Shown piece after piece: positions 1 through 6,036 of a stretch of 6,036 bases of DNA (position 1 is its first letter; every line of letters starts with the position of its first letter). Below the pieces are notes generated by a model. It ran no database searches and was not told where the DNA came from. It worked only from the letters and a program-made list of their open reading frames with translations. The DNA is taken from assembly GCA_934546725.1 (NCBI GenBank), contig CAKTED010000104.1, positions 1 through 6,036 of the forward strand, given 5' to 3'. Source of the stretch: an uncultured Oscillospiraceae bacterium. Its GTDB lineage: Bacteria > Bacillota > Clostridia > Oscillospirales > Oscillospiraceae. A program made the position numbers and the translations under genes.

Positions 1-411
1 ATCATACGGATTTTCACGCGGAAAGCCCTCTCGAGCCATTATGCAATACCATGCGCCGTCAAGATATACCAGCAGCTGCGCCTGTGAGAATGCCCGCACC
101 CGCTGTTTGCCGCTTGCTCCAATGCGATAAACGAGGTTCAGTCCGTCTGTTTCAACGATTTCCATAGAAAGCCGCTGCTTCTCGTCAAATTCCAGCTGAT
201 CCGCGTACTTTAATGCGTATACGGTTCCGTTATCACAGCTGTCAAGCCAGCACAGCACTCCCGAGTCATCGTAAAACAGCTCGCTGCCCGGTATGAAGCC
301 ACTGTAACAGCGGTACGCTTCCGTCTGGCATAGTATTTTCAGGCTTATTACGGCAAGCAGGCACGCGGTGCAGAGGAAAATAATTCTGAACGCAGTTTTT
401 GATTTTTTCAC
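1..411 (-). CDS. Secreted Ig-like domain protein, tandem copy A (3' end outside window)
   Basis: Unrecognised secreted or membrane-anchored protein; the first 137 residues are visible and the gene continues past the left edge. It is a paralogue of the gene at 474-1229. The start is a GTG at 411-409, preceded by AGGAGG with 8-nt spacing. It is the only ATG, GTG or TTG in this frame after the in-frame TGA at 480-478. Residues 1-28 (MKKSKTAF, then a hydrophobic run ending KILC) form a signal peptide or N-terminal anchor. Residues 28-48 are identical to the paralogue, and beyond them identity falls to roughly 45%. The motif YLDGAWY near residue 119 and the alternating hydrophobic pattern resemble the bacterial Ig-like domains of secreted Firmicutes proteins; this assignment is by eye. 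Function is unknown. It lies 62 nt downstream of the paralogue on the same strand, so co-transcription is likely. Confidence 0.75.
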   Translation of the reverse strand, partial: MKKSKTAFRIIFLCTACLLAVISLKILCQTEAYRCYSGFIPGSELFYDDSGVLCWLDSCDNGTVYALKYADQLEFDEKQRLSMEIVETDGLNLVYRIGASGKQRVRAFSQAQLLVYLDGAWYCIMAREGFPRENPYD

Positions 412-458
412 TCTCCGCTCCTCCTGCTGTCTGCGTGTGGCAGTACGTTGTCGTTCCC
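263..458. repeat. Direct repeat, copy A (5' end of paralogous gene)
   Basis: This 196-bp segment aligns without gaps to 1081-1276 at an offset of exactly 818 bp. Hand counting gives about 171 matches, near 87%. It covers the ribosome site, GTG start, signal peptide and first mature residues, plus 47 bases of 5' flank. Identity is uneven: 269-332 is perfect over 64 bp, whereas 333-352 differs at about 15 of 20 positions. The left boundary is where the genes diverge in sequence and a 3-nt length difference appears soon after. The right boundary ends abruptly at 458. Confidence 0.85.
420..425 (-). promoter_or_regulatory. Ribosome binding site of copy A
   Basis: AGGAGG on the minus strand, 8 nt before the GTG at 411. 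It decides the start of this gene, because no ATG is available in the frame. Confidence 0.8.
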
Positions 459-473
459 ACGGAAAAACATACT

Positions 474-1229
474 TTACTCATACGGGTCGGCATAGAGCGG
501 CGCGCTTACATTTTCGACGCGATAATCAAAGTTCCGCACGGCGTCATACACAGGGCCGCGAAACTCATAGCGCCTCGGCGGTCTTTCATTCACAAGCTCA
601 AAGGTCAGCATTACCTGCCCCACCGCAACCGTTTCGCCGTCCTGCTCACGCACGGAGCGCAGGGGATAGAACAGCGCGTAGCTGCCGGACGGGAGCGTAT
701 ATGCAATGCTGTCCGATTCGCCGTTTGCCGTACTCTGATAAAAACACAGCTCACGGAAATCCGTAAACCCTTCGCCGGGGGCAAGCCGAAAATTCGGCAC
801 GGATACGTCAAGCTCAGTGTATGGATTTTCGATCGGCCATCCGCGAAAGCCCGGCATATGATACCACGCGCCGTCCAGATATCTGAGCAGTAACGCCGTG
901 CTGTCGACCCGGACATAATGCTCCGTCGGGTTGCTGAGATGAAGCAGCAAATTCATACCGTCCACGCGCTCAAATTTGGCCGACAGACTGTAACGCTTAT
1001 CAAATTCCAGCCTGTCGGCGTATTTGAGCCTGACGTTATGCATACCGTCCGGAGTATATTCCGCAAAGCACAGCGCTCCCGTGTCGTCGTAAAACAGCTC
1101 GCTGCCCGGTATGAAGCCACTGTAACAGCGGTACGCTTCCGTCTGGCATATGACTCCTGGCGCTGCCGCCGCAAGCAGGCACGCGGCGCAGAGAAAAATA
1201 ATGCTGAACGCGGTTTTTGCTTTTTTCAC
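474..1229 (-). CDS. Secreted Ig-like domain protein, tandem copy B
   Basis: A 251-residue protein of unknown function, complete. I chose the GTG at 1229-1227 as start because AGGAGG lies 8 nt upstream and because copy A can only start at the same point. A longer reading from a GTG at 1310 would add 27 charged residues ahead of the signal peptide and has only a weak GGGAA ribosome site. Residues 1-28 (MKKAKTAFSIIFLC, then an Ala-rich stretch) are a signal peptide or anchor. The cysteines there do not fit a good lipobox. Residues about 83-240 look like an all-beta Ig-like domain: a FERVDGMNLLLHLSNPT strand pair, YLDGAWY (117-123), LAPGEG (149-154), then LPSGSYALFYPL and a final VMLTFELV strand. 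This pattern resembles the Big_14-type Ig-like domains of Firmicutes lipoproteins, by recollection only. It follows the solute-binding lipoprotein gene by 150 nt on the same strand. Confidence 0.8.
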   Translation of the reverse strand: MKKAKTAFSIIFLCAACLLAAAAPGVICQTEAYRCYSGFIPGSELFYDDTGALCFAEYTPDGMHNVRLKYADRLEFDKRYSLSAKFERVDGMNLLLHLSNPTEHYVRVDSTALLLRYLDGAWYHMPGFRGWPIENPYTELDVSVPNFRLAPGEGFTDFRELCFYQSTANGESDSIAYTLPSGSYALFYPLRSVREQDGETVAVGQVMLTFELVNERPPRRYEFRGPVYDAVRNFDYRVENVSAPLYADPYE

Positions 1230-1276
1230 TCTCCGCTCCTCCTGCTGCTTGCGTGCGGCAGTACGTTGTCGTTCCC
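1081..1276. repeat. Direct repeat, copy B (5' end of paralogous gene)
   Basis: Partner of the repeat at 263-458. The perfectly conserved block here is 1087-1150 and the hypervariable block is 1151-1170, in the C-terminal part of the signal peptide. The shared 5' flank stops at 1276, which probably marks one edge of the original duplicated unit. The two copies lie head to tail on the minus strand. Confidence 0.85.
1238..1243 (-). promoter_or_regulatory. Ribosome binding site of copy B
   Basis: AGGAGG on the minus strand, 8 nt before the GTG at 1229. It favours this start over the upstream GTG at 1310, which has only a GGGAA sequence ahead of it. Confidence 0.78.
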
Positions 1277-1379
1277 CGTCTGCACCATTTGTGGGATTCT
1301 TCGGTCGCACTGTTCCCTTTAAATGATGAATTTTAATACACTTTGTTATGACGTATTAATTTGCATATTCAGCAGTGCA

Positions 1380-3143
1380 TCACATCATATCCGCAAAGCG
1401 AATCTGGAATTCGTCATAGGCCTCCTGATAAATTTCGAGGCAGCGGCTGATATTGAGCGCATCAAGACCGGAAACGTATTTGTCCCAATCGCTCATGGGC
1501 TTTGAGCCGTCTACAAATGCGAGGTAATTCTCGTTTATATATGTTGTGATATCGTTCTTATAAAGGTTCAGCTCCTCGGACTGTTCATCAGAAAAGCTGA
1601 TGGAGGAAGGAAAGTCGTATTCGCCCTTATAGCCGTCAACTACCCAGGTGAGATGCATCTGCTGCAAGCGCTCGCCGCCGTCAAAGGCATATTTGCGCGC
1701 GATGATCTCCATGCCGGCGTCCGCCAGCGAGTTGAGCGCATACATGCCCTGCAGGCACCACGCCGAGCCTATGCCCTGCGGGTTATTCATGATAACGTCT
1801 GTAAGCCTTATCTCGCCGTCCTCGTTATACTCCCAGCTCAGACCCTCAACGCCGTAGCTGCCGGTGATGGTGCCCTCGGGGCTGTAGAACCAGTCGGTAT
1901 AGGTAACTGCCAGCGGGATATTGCTGCACTTGGCGCTGAAGCACCAGCTTCCATAGCAGAACTCCGTGACCTGCTGACCGTACTTGAGAACCTGATCCTC
2001 GGTCAGCTTCGTCTTGGGGAGCGCTATCCACTCGGCGTTGGGATCGTTCGTCTGTATCTCAATATCGCGGATCTCGCCGGGGTTGAAGTTGCAGTAGCCG
2101 GTCTTGCCGGTGGTGAAAACGTCGCCCATTTCGGTATTGTTGCCGTAAGACGCCCAGTTCTTATCGATAAGACCCTCGTTATACCAGTTGTTTATAAGCT
2201 GCATGCAGTCGCGGTCGTCATCGGTGGTGGTCGTGAACTCGACCTTGCCGTCTATGGCTCTTGCGTAGGGCAGGCCGTAGGGGTTGGCATAAGCGGTGGT
2301 GTTAAAGCCCGGGAAGGCTGTTCCGATGGTGAGCTCGATGGTCTTGTATATCTCCATCGGGGATTCCGCGCCAAGGCTCTTGAAGCCCACGAGCATGTCA
2401 TGCACCTCGTCGAAGGTGTCTATCTGCATGGGATCCATGCCAAGCTTGTCGCACCAGTCCTTGCGGCAGAGATAGCCGTTTGCCGGAACGGGATCGGGAT
2501 ACATCGTATAGAAGCAGGGGATAATATCGTCGGCATAGAAAACGCGGGAATAAACGTCCACGTTGTCGCGGCTCGTTGCCTGATAGACGTAGTTCGGCAT
2601 ATATTCCATATAATCATAAAGATTTGCGAACCAGCCGTCGTCAATGGCGTTGCGGATGGTGCCGCTGTAATAGGCGTAGCCGCCCGCCATGATGTCGCAG
2701 AGGCTGTCCGAGGCGATGAGAACGGCAAAGTTCTCCTGCCGGGTCTGCGCGCTGGTCAGGACGTACTCGATGTTTACACCGGTATGCTCTGCGAGATAGG
2801 TTGGATATTCCATTGAGCCGAAGCCCTTTTCGGGAATATACTGAGGCATCCAGCAGACCGTCCAGAGGGAGAAGGTCTCGCCGTGCTCCGTAAGCGGCAG
2901 CGTATACTCATACGGCGCCGTGGGGAAGCCCTTTTCGTTTACCTCATAGTTGCCCTTTGCGTAATTGTAGCCTTCCTCTCCGCCGGGTTCAGGGGTGCTG
3001 CTTTCGGTGGGCTGCGCACTTTGAGTCTGCTGCGGGGTCGCGCTGTCTTTTGGAGGATCCTCATTTTTCGGTCCGCAGCCTGCGAAAAGCGCGGTGAGCA
3101 TGGAAACTGCCAAAAGTAAGCATAGTCTTCGTTTGATATTCAC
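1380..3143 (-). CDS. ABC transporter solute-binding lipoprotein (sugar type, LplA/LipO-like)
   Basis: Extracellular substrate-binding lipoprotein of 587 residues that would deliver a solute, probably an oligosaccharide, to an ABC importer. Residues 1-22 form a lipoprotein signal peptide (MNIKRR, hydrophobic core, LFAG) followed by the lipidated Cys23. Residues 24-60 are a Pro/Ser/Thr/Glu-rich wall-spanning linker. The rest has the two-lobe binding-protein pattern. The C-terminal segment with PMSDWDKYV (549-557) and LEIYQEAYDEF is typical of the long LplA/LipO-type family 1 binding proteins of Firmicutes, whose usual length of about 500-580 residues fits. The start is GTG at 3143 with AAGGGAG 9 nt upstream. 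No permease or ATPase gene lies nearby: purA is divergent and two secreted-protein genes follow. The true ligand cannot be read from the sequence. Confidence 0.9.
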   Translation of the reverse strand: MNIKRRLCLLLAVSMLTALFAGCGPKNEDPPKDSATPQQTQSAQPTESSTPEPGGEEGYNYAKGNYEVNEKGFPTAPYEYTLPLTEHGETFSLWTVCWMPQYIPEKGFGSMEYPTYLAEHTGVNIEYVLTSAQTRQENFAVLIASDSLCDIMAGGYAYYSGTIRNAIDDGWFANLYDYMEYMPNYVYQATSRDNVDVYSRVFYADDIIPCFYTMYPDPVPANGYLCRKDWCDKLGMDPMQIDTFDEVHDMLVGFKSLGAESPMEIYKTIELTIGTAFPGFNTTAYANPYGLPYARAIDGKVEFTTTTDDDRDCMQLINNWYNEGLIDKNWASYGNNTEMGDVFTTGKTGYCNFNPGEIRDIEIQTNDPNAEWIALPKTKLTEDQVLKYGQQVTEFCYGSWCFSAKCSNIPLAVTYTDWFYSPEGTITGSYGVEGLSWEYNEDGEIRLTDVIMNNPQGIGSAWCLQGMYALNSLADAGMEIIARKYAFDGGERLQQMHLTWVVDGYKGEYDFPSSISFSDEQSEELNLYKNDITTYINENYLAFVDGSKPMSDWDKYVSGLDALNISRCLEIYQEAYDEFQIRFADMM

Positions 3144-3152
3144 GCCGTTTGT

Positions 3153-3159
3153 CTCCCTT
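3153..3159 (-). promoter_or_regulatory. Ribosome binding site of the solute-binding lipoprotein
   Basis: AAGGGAG on the minus strand with 9-nt spacing to the GTG at 3143. It supports a GTG start that also gives a proper lipoprotein signal peptide. Confidence 0.7.
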
Positions 3160-3206
3160 CATTTAATATTTCCCGCTCTCATATGAAAGACAGGTTCCTT
3201 GAAGTA

Positions 3207-3235
3207 AATTTAACATATTTTCAATATTATTGCAA
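3207..3235 (-). promoter_or_regulatory. Probable promoter of the solute-binding lipoprotein
   Basis: On the minus strand TTGCAA (3235-3230) is followed after 17 nt by TAAATT (3212-3207), preceded by TG at the extended -10 position (TGTTAAATT). Each hexamer matches the housekeeping consensus at about 4 of 6 positions, so on its own it is a weak promoter that may need an activator. Transcription would start near 3200 and give a leader of about 56 nt. The surroundings are strongly AT-rich. Confidence 0.5.
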
Positions 3236-3334
3236 GCATTTTTTTAATTAAGAAGCAAAATAATTCGAATTTTACACAAAGATTTCGTATATGTACATTC
3301 AACGTATGTTCAATATGATATAAATGTATTTGGC

Positions 3335-3363
3335 TTGACAGGACTGCGCATTCGGTATAAAAT
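3335..3363 (+). promoter_or_regulatory. Strong promoter of purA-guaA
   Basis: TTGACA (3335-3340) matches the -35 consensus exactly. It is followed after 17 nt by TAAAAT (3358-3363), a 5-of-6 match to the -10 consensus. An overlapping TATAAA at 3356 would leave a 15-nt spacer. Transcription should start near 3369-3371, leaving a leader of about 95 nt before purA. Confidence 0.85.
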
Positions 3364-3385
3364 ATGGTGTACTGTCAAAATAGAC

Positions 3386-3413
3386 TAATTGTGCCCACAA
3401 TTAACACAATTAA
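3386..3413 (+). promoter_or_regulatory. Operator-like dyad with tandem half-site in purA leader
   Basis: TAATTGTG-CC-CACAATTA (3386-3403) is a perfect inverted repeat with 8-bp arms and a 2-bp centre. Its right arm is repeated at once: CACAATTAA occurs at 3396-3404 and again at 3405-3413. The element begins about 16 nt after the predicted transcription start, a usual place for a repressor site. In RNA it could form a 7-bp stem with loop GCCC, or a longer-loop pairing with the second right arm. The half-site resembles the arm of lac-type operators, but the spacing differs. The Rex motif TTGTG-N8-CACAA also differs in spacing. The cognate regulator is unknown. Confidence 0.6.
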
Positions 3414-3423
3414 TATAAACCGC

Positions 3424-3439
3424 GCCGGGGCCACCCGGC
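3424..3439 (+). other. GC-rich hairpin before purA ribosome site
   Basis: GCCGGG (3424-3429) pairs with CCCGGC (3434-3439) around a GCCA loop, giving six G-C pairs. No U-run follows, so it is not an intrinsic terminator. It ends 11 nt before the purA ribosome binding site, where it could stabilise the leader or affect translation. It also stands out as a GC island directly after an AT-rich leader segment. Confidence 0.6.
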
Positions 3440-3450
3440 CGCACATCGAA

Positions 3451-3456
3451 AGGAAG
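3451..3456 (+). promoter_or_regulatory. Ribosome binding site of purA
   Basis: AGGAAG lies 9 nt before the ATG at 3466. It fixes the start at the family-typical N-terminus [16 protein letters not shown] rather than at the upstream in-frame ATG at 3364. Confidence 0.8.
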
Positions 3457-3465
3457 AACGCTCAA

Positions 3466-4740
3466 ATGCTTACTGCCATTGCCGGAACCAACTGGGGCGA
3501 CGAGGGAAAGGGACGCATGGTCGACCTCCTCAGCGCCGATTATGATATCGTCTGCCGCTACCAGGGCGGCAACAACGCCGGTCACACCGTTATCAACGAC
3601 TCGGGCAAATTCATTCTCAACCTCCTGCCCTCCGGCATTCTGCGCCAGACCACGGTCAACGTCATGGGCAACGGCATGGTCATCGATATCGAGCACCTCT
3701 GCGGCGAGATCCAGCGCCTTACCGACGCCGGTATAAAGATCACGCCCGATAACCTCAAGATCAGCGACCGCGCCATCATCTGCATGCCCTACCACAAGCT
3801 GCTCGACGGCCTTGAGGAAGACAGGCTTGGCGACGCGAAGTTCGGCTCCACCCGCCGCGGCATCGCCCCGGTCTATTCCGACAAATACATGAAAAAAGGC
3901 CTGCGCATGGGCGACCTGCTCGATGAGGCCGACCTCATGAAGCGCCTGCCCGGCATAATCGAGTGGAAGAACCTCACCGTTGAAAAGGGCTACGGCAGGG
4001 ACCCCGTCCAGCTCGATGAAATGCTTGCCTGGCTCAGAAAATACGGCGACCCCATAAAGCAGTATATCTGCGACGTTACCGTTTATCTCAACAATGCCGT
4101 GAAGGAAGGCAAACGCATCATGTTCGAGGCTCAGCTCGGCGCCCTGCGCGATATTGACTTCGGCATTTACCCCTATACATCCTCGTCCACCACGCTGGCG
4201 GCATACGCGCCCATTGGCGCGGGCGTACCCGGCGCGAAGCTTGACAGCGTTATTGGCATCATGAAGGCATACTCCAGCTGTGTCGGCGAGGGTCCGTTCA
4301 CCTGCGAGCTCTTTGGAAAAGAGGGCGATGAGCTGCGCGAGGCCGGCGGAGAGTACGGCGCGGCAACGGGTCGCCCCCGCAGAGTTGGCGGCTTCGACGT
4401 CGTTGCCTCCCGCTATGGCGCAATGGTTCAGGGCTGCACGGAGATAGCGCTTACGAAGCTCGATGTTCTTTCCTATCTCGATAAGATCCCTGTCTGCGTT
4501 GCCTACGAGGTGGACGGAAAGCTCATTCACGATTTCCCGACAGGCTCTGCCCTTGAGCGCGCGAAGCCCGTTTATGAATATTTCGACGGCTTCCACGCGG
4601 ATATCTCCAAATGCCGCAGCATGGCCGAGCTGCCCGAAAGCGCGGTAAAATACATCCGCTACATTGAAAAAGAGGTCGGCGTACCGGTAAAATACGTTTC
4701 CGTCGGCGCAAACAGAGAGGATTACTTCATCGCAGAATGA
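3466..4740 (+). CDS. purA: Adenylosuccinate synthetase
   Basis: Cytoplasmic enzyme joining IMP and aspartate, driven by GTP, to give adenylosuccinate, the first committed step from IMP to AMP. It has 424 residues, close to the family's usual 420-435. The GTP/IMP loop WGDEGKG spans 10-16 with catalytic Asp12, and NNAGHT spans 36-41 with catalytic His40. GSTRRGIAP (127-135) replaces the usual [20 protein letters not shown] is the aspartate/IMP loop and TKLDVL the guanine-binding motif. Several normally rigid positions differ: N9 for the usual Gln, FEAQLG (220-225) where most PurA proteins have FEGAQG, and SSSTTLAAY for the usual TSSNTTAGG. Lys143 stands where E. coli has IMP-contacting Arg143. 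I recall this set from PurA of Oscillospirales-like Clostridia, so it is probably a functional lineage variant. It is driven by the promoter at 3335 and followed by guaA after 37 nt. Confidence 0.97.
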   Translation: MLTAIAGTNWGDEGKGRMVDLLSADYDIVCRYQGGNNAGHTVINDSGKFILNLLPSGILRQTTVNVMGNGMVIDIEHLCGEIQRLTDAGIKITPDNLKISDRAIICMPYHKLLDGLEEDRLGDAKFGSTRRGIAPVYSDKYMKKGLRMGDLLDEADLMKRLPGIIEWKNLTVEKGYGRDPVQLDEMLAWLRKYGDPIKQYICDVTVYLNNAVKEGKRIMFEAQLGALRDIDFGIYPYTSSSTTLAAYAPIGAGVPGAKLDSVIGIMKAYSSCVGEGPFTCELFGKEGDELREAGGEYGAATGRPRRVGGFDVVASRYGAMVQGCTEIALTKLDVLSYLDKIPVCVAYEVDGKLIHDFPTGSALERAKPVYEYFDGFHADISKCRSMAELPESAVKYIRYIEKEVGVPVKYVSVGANREDYFIAE

Positions 4741-4766
4741 CCGCGCGGCGGAATTTTTGGGGATAC

Positions 4767-4772
4767 AGGTGA
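4767..4772 (+). promoter_or_regulatory. Ribosome binding site of guaA
   Basis: AGGTGA lies 5 nt before the ATG at 4778 but only 2 nt before the adjacent in-frame ATG at 4775. The second ATG is therefore preferred. The two choices differ by one methionine. Confidence 0.6.
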
Positions 4773-4777
4773 GAATG

Positions 4778-6036
4778 ATGGATAAAAAGAACCAGACTGT
4801 CGTCGTGCTCGATTTCGGCGGACAGTATAATCAGCTTATAGCGCGCCGCGTGCGCGAATGCAGCGTATACTGCGAGGTGAAGCCGTATACCACCCCGCTG
4901 GCCGAGATAAAGGCCATGGCTCCCATCGGTATAATCTTCACAGGCGGGCCGAACAGCGTCTATGATCCCGCCGCGCCGCACGTTGACCCTGAGATATTCA
5001 CGTGGGGCGTGCCGATCCTCGGCATATGCTACGGCTGCCAGCTCATAGCGTATACGCTTGGGGGCAGGGTCACGGCGGCTTCTGATGCTTCTGCCCGCGA
5101 ATATGGCAAAACGCAGACGTTTTTTGATACGAACTGCCGCCTGTTCAGGGGTCTGCCCGAAACGGGCATAACCTGGATGAGCCACGGCGATTATCTTGAA
5201 AGAGTCCCGGAGGGCTTCCGCCTCATGGCGCATACGGATGCCTGCCCCACCGCCGCCATAGCGGATGAAATGCGCGGCTTTTACGGCGTTCAGTACCACC
5301 CCGAGGTGAACCACACCGAGTACGGCCAGCAGATGCTGCGCAACTTTCTCTATGAGGTCTGCGGCGCAAAGGGAGACTGGACGATGGGCGACTATTGCCG
5401 CACCGCCATTGCCTCCGTCCGCGAAAAGGTCGGCGACGGAAAGGTGCTCCTTGCACTCTCCGGCGGCGTAGATTCCTCCGTTGCCGCGGCGCTGTTCGCC
5501 GAGGCCGTGGGCAATCAGCTCACCTGCGTTTTCGTCGATCACGGCCTGATGAGGAAGAATGAGGGCGACGAGGTCGAGGCCGCGTTCGCAAAGTGGGATA
5601 TAAACTTTGTGCGCGTGGACGCCGAAAAGCGCTTTCTCGATAAGCTCGCCGGGGTAACCGAGCCGGAGCGCAAGAGAAAGATCATCGGTGAGGAATTCAT
5701 CCGCGTCTTTGAGGAAGAGGGCCGGAAAATCGGCAAGGTCGATTACCTTGCCCAGGGCACCATATATCCGGACGTTATCGAGTCCGGCGCGGGTGATGCC
5801 GCCGTGATCAAGAGCCACCACAATGTCGGCGGTCTGCCGGATTTCGTGGATTTCAAGGAGATCATCGAGCCGCTGCGCCTGCTGTTCAAGGATGAGGTCC
5901 GCCAGCTCGGCCGCGAGCTCGGCCTGCCGGAATACCTCGTCATGCGTCAGCCGTTCCCCGGTCCCGGCCTCGCCATCCGCGTTATCGGCGAGATTACGAA
6001 GGAAAAGCTCGATATTCTGCGCGACGCGGACTATAT
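4778..6036 (+). CDS. guaA: GMP synthase (glutamine-hydrolysing), 3' end outside window
   Basis: Cytoplasmic enzyme that converts XMP to GMP using ATP and glutamine ammonia, the last step of the guanine branch. 419 codons are visible of about 510 usual; most of the C-terminal dimerisation domain is missing at the window edge. Residues 8-190 are a class I glutamine amidotransferase: [27 protein letters not shown], the nucleophile Cys84 in GICYGCQ, and His174/Glu176 in QYHPEV, so the triad is complete. The ATP pyrophosphatase domain follows, with P-loop SGGVDSS (228-234), [15 protein letters not shown] and [33 protein letters not shown] opens the XMP-binding and dimerisation region. Cys87 replaces the more common Met after the nucleophile. 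The start is taken at the second of two adjacent ATGs. The 37-nt gap from purA lacks a promoter or terminator, so the pair is very probably one operon. Confidence 0.97.
   Translation, partial: MDKKNQTVVVLDFGGQYNQLIARRVRECSVYCEVKPYTTPLAEIKAMAPIGIIFTGGPNSVYDPAAPHVDPEIFTWGVPILGICYGCQLIAYTLGGRVTAASDASAREYGKTQTFFDTNCRLFRGLPETGITWMSHGDYLERVPEGFRLMAHTDACPTAAIADEMRGFYGVQYHPEVNHTEYGQQMLRNFLYEVCGAKGDWTMGDYCRTAIASVREKVGDGKVLLALSGGVDSSVAAALFAEAVGNQLTCVFVDHGLMRKNEGDEVEAAFAKWDINFVRVDAEKRFLDKLAGVTEPERKRKIIGEEFIRVFEEEGRKIGKVDYLAQGTIYPDVIESGAGDAAVIKSHHNVGGLPDFVDFKEIIEPLRLLFKDEVRQLGRELGLPEYLVMRQPFPGPGLAIRVIGEITKEKLDILRDADY

Larger units (their letters stand above)
3144..3465. other. Divergent intergenic control region
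   Basis: This is the only gene-free stretch over 300 bases. It is AT-rich from about 3170 to 3330, in contrast to the G/C-rich genes on both sides. It holds the lipoprotein promoter on the minus strand, the purA promoter on the plus strand, and the purA leader with its dyad, tandem repeat and hairpin. A 10-bp palindrome AATTCGAATT at 3262-3271 lies between the promoters. I saw no tRNA, no purine or ykkC-type riboswitch core and no intrinsic terminator. An open reading extension of purA back to an ATG at 3364 is not coding, because that ATG sits at the promoter -10 element. Confidence 0.75.

Noticed and set aside
1333..1359. Inverted repeat TTAATAC/GTATTAA as a terminator for the lipoprotein gene
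   Set aside because: The stem is only 7 A/T-rich pairs with a 13-nt loop and no clear U-run follows on the minus strand, so it is too weak to call.
1653..2816. 387-codon open frame on the plus strand opposite the lipoprotein gene
   Set aside because: It is antisense to a clear binding-protein gene, has no recognisable motif, and is explained by the G/C-rich third positions of the real gene.
3386..3403. Rex or LacI binding site
   Set aside because: The half-sites resemble TTGTG/CACAA (Rex) and AATTGTG (lac operator), but the 2-bp centre is far shorter than either protein's spacing.
3364..3465. 34-codon N-terminal extension of PurA from the ATG at 3364
   Set aside because: The ATG overlaps the promoter -10 region and would lie upstream of the predicted transcription start. 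It has no ribosome site, and PurA proteins begin at the later methionine.
3369..3465. Purine or ykkC-type riboswitch in the purA leader
   Set aside because: The leader of about 95 nt lacks the conserved cores of these riboswitches as I know them and has no terminator or anti-terminator pair. Only two simple hairpins are visible.
3385..4596. 403-codon open frame on the minus strand opposite purA
   Set aside because: It lies opposite a strongly conserved enzyme gene, its translation shows no family motif, and it would end inside the purA leader. It is a codon-bias shadow.
4741..4777. Terminator between purA and guaA
   Set aside because: CCGCGCGG is self-complementary but too short to form a loop-bearing stem, and the run of T after it is separated by GCGGAA. 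The spacing is typical of an operon.
4727..5821. 364-codon open frame on the minus strand opposite guaA
   Set aside because: It is a shadow of guaA with no motifs and no supporting ribosome binding site identified.

Overview
The window looks like chromosomal DNA from a Gram-positive anaerobe of the class Clostridia, probably an Oscillospirales-like gut bacterium. This placement is inferred from three things: a lipoprotein of the LplA/LipO-like sugar-binding type, a divergent PurA of a form I associate with that group, and coding DNA with G/C-rich third positions set against a very AT-rich intergenic region. No rRNA, marker gene or database search was available to confirm it.

Layout. Positions 1-1229 (minus strand) hold two tandem paralogous genes for small secreted or membrane-anchored proteins with a probable bacterial Ig-like fold. 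The downstream copy runs off the left edge of the window. Their 5' ends are repeated at an offset of exactly 818 bp. Both appear to start at a GTG preceded by a perfect AGGAGG. Positions 1380-3143 (minus strand) encode a 587-residue lipoprotein, an extracellular solute-binding protein of an ABC sugar-type importer, with no permease or ATPase gene in the window. Positions 3144-3465 are a divergent control region. It carries a weak extended promoter for the lipoprotein on the minus strand, a strong TTGACA-N17-TAAAAT promoter for purA on the plus strand, an 18-bp near-perfect operator-like dyad with a tandem repeat of its right arm, and a GC-rich hairpin just ahead of the purA ribosome binding site. 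Positions 3466-4740 (plus) are purA, followed after 37 bases by guaA (4778 to the right edge, incomplete).

How the genes work together. PurA takes IMP to adenylosuccinate (AMP branch) and GuaA takes XMP to GMP (GMP branch), so the plus-strand pair couples the two outputs of the IMP branch point, apparently in one transcript under a single leader. The minus-strand genes are unrelated envelope functions: capture of an oligosaccharide-like solute, and secreted proteins of unknown role. The most unusual material is the purA leader, the altered IMP-site motifs in PurA, and the mosaic conservation of the tandem secreted-protein genes. I saw no mobile element, CRISPR array, tRNA or rRNA, and no clear evidence of a wholly new system.
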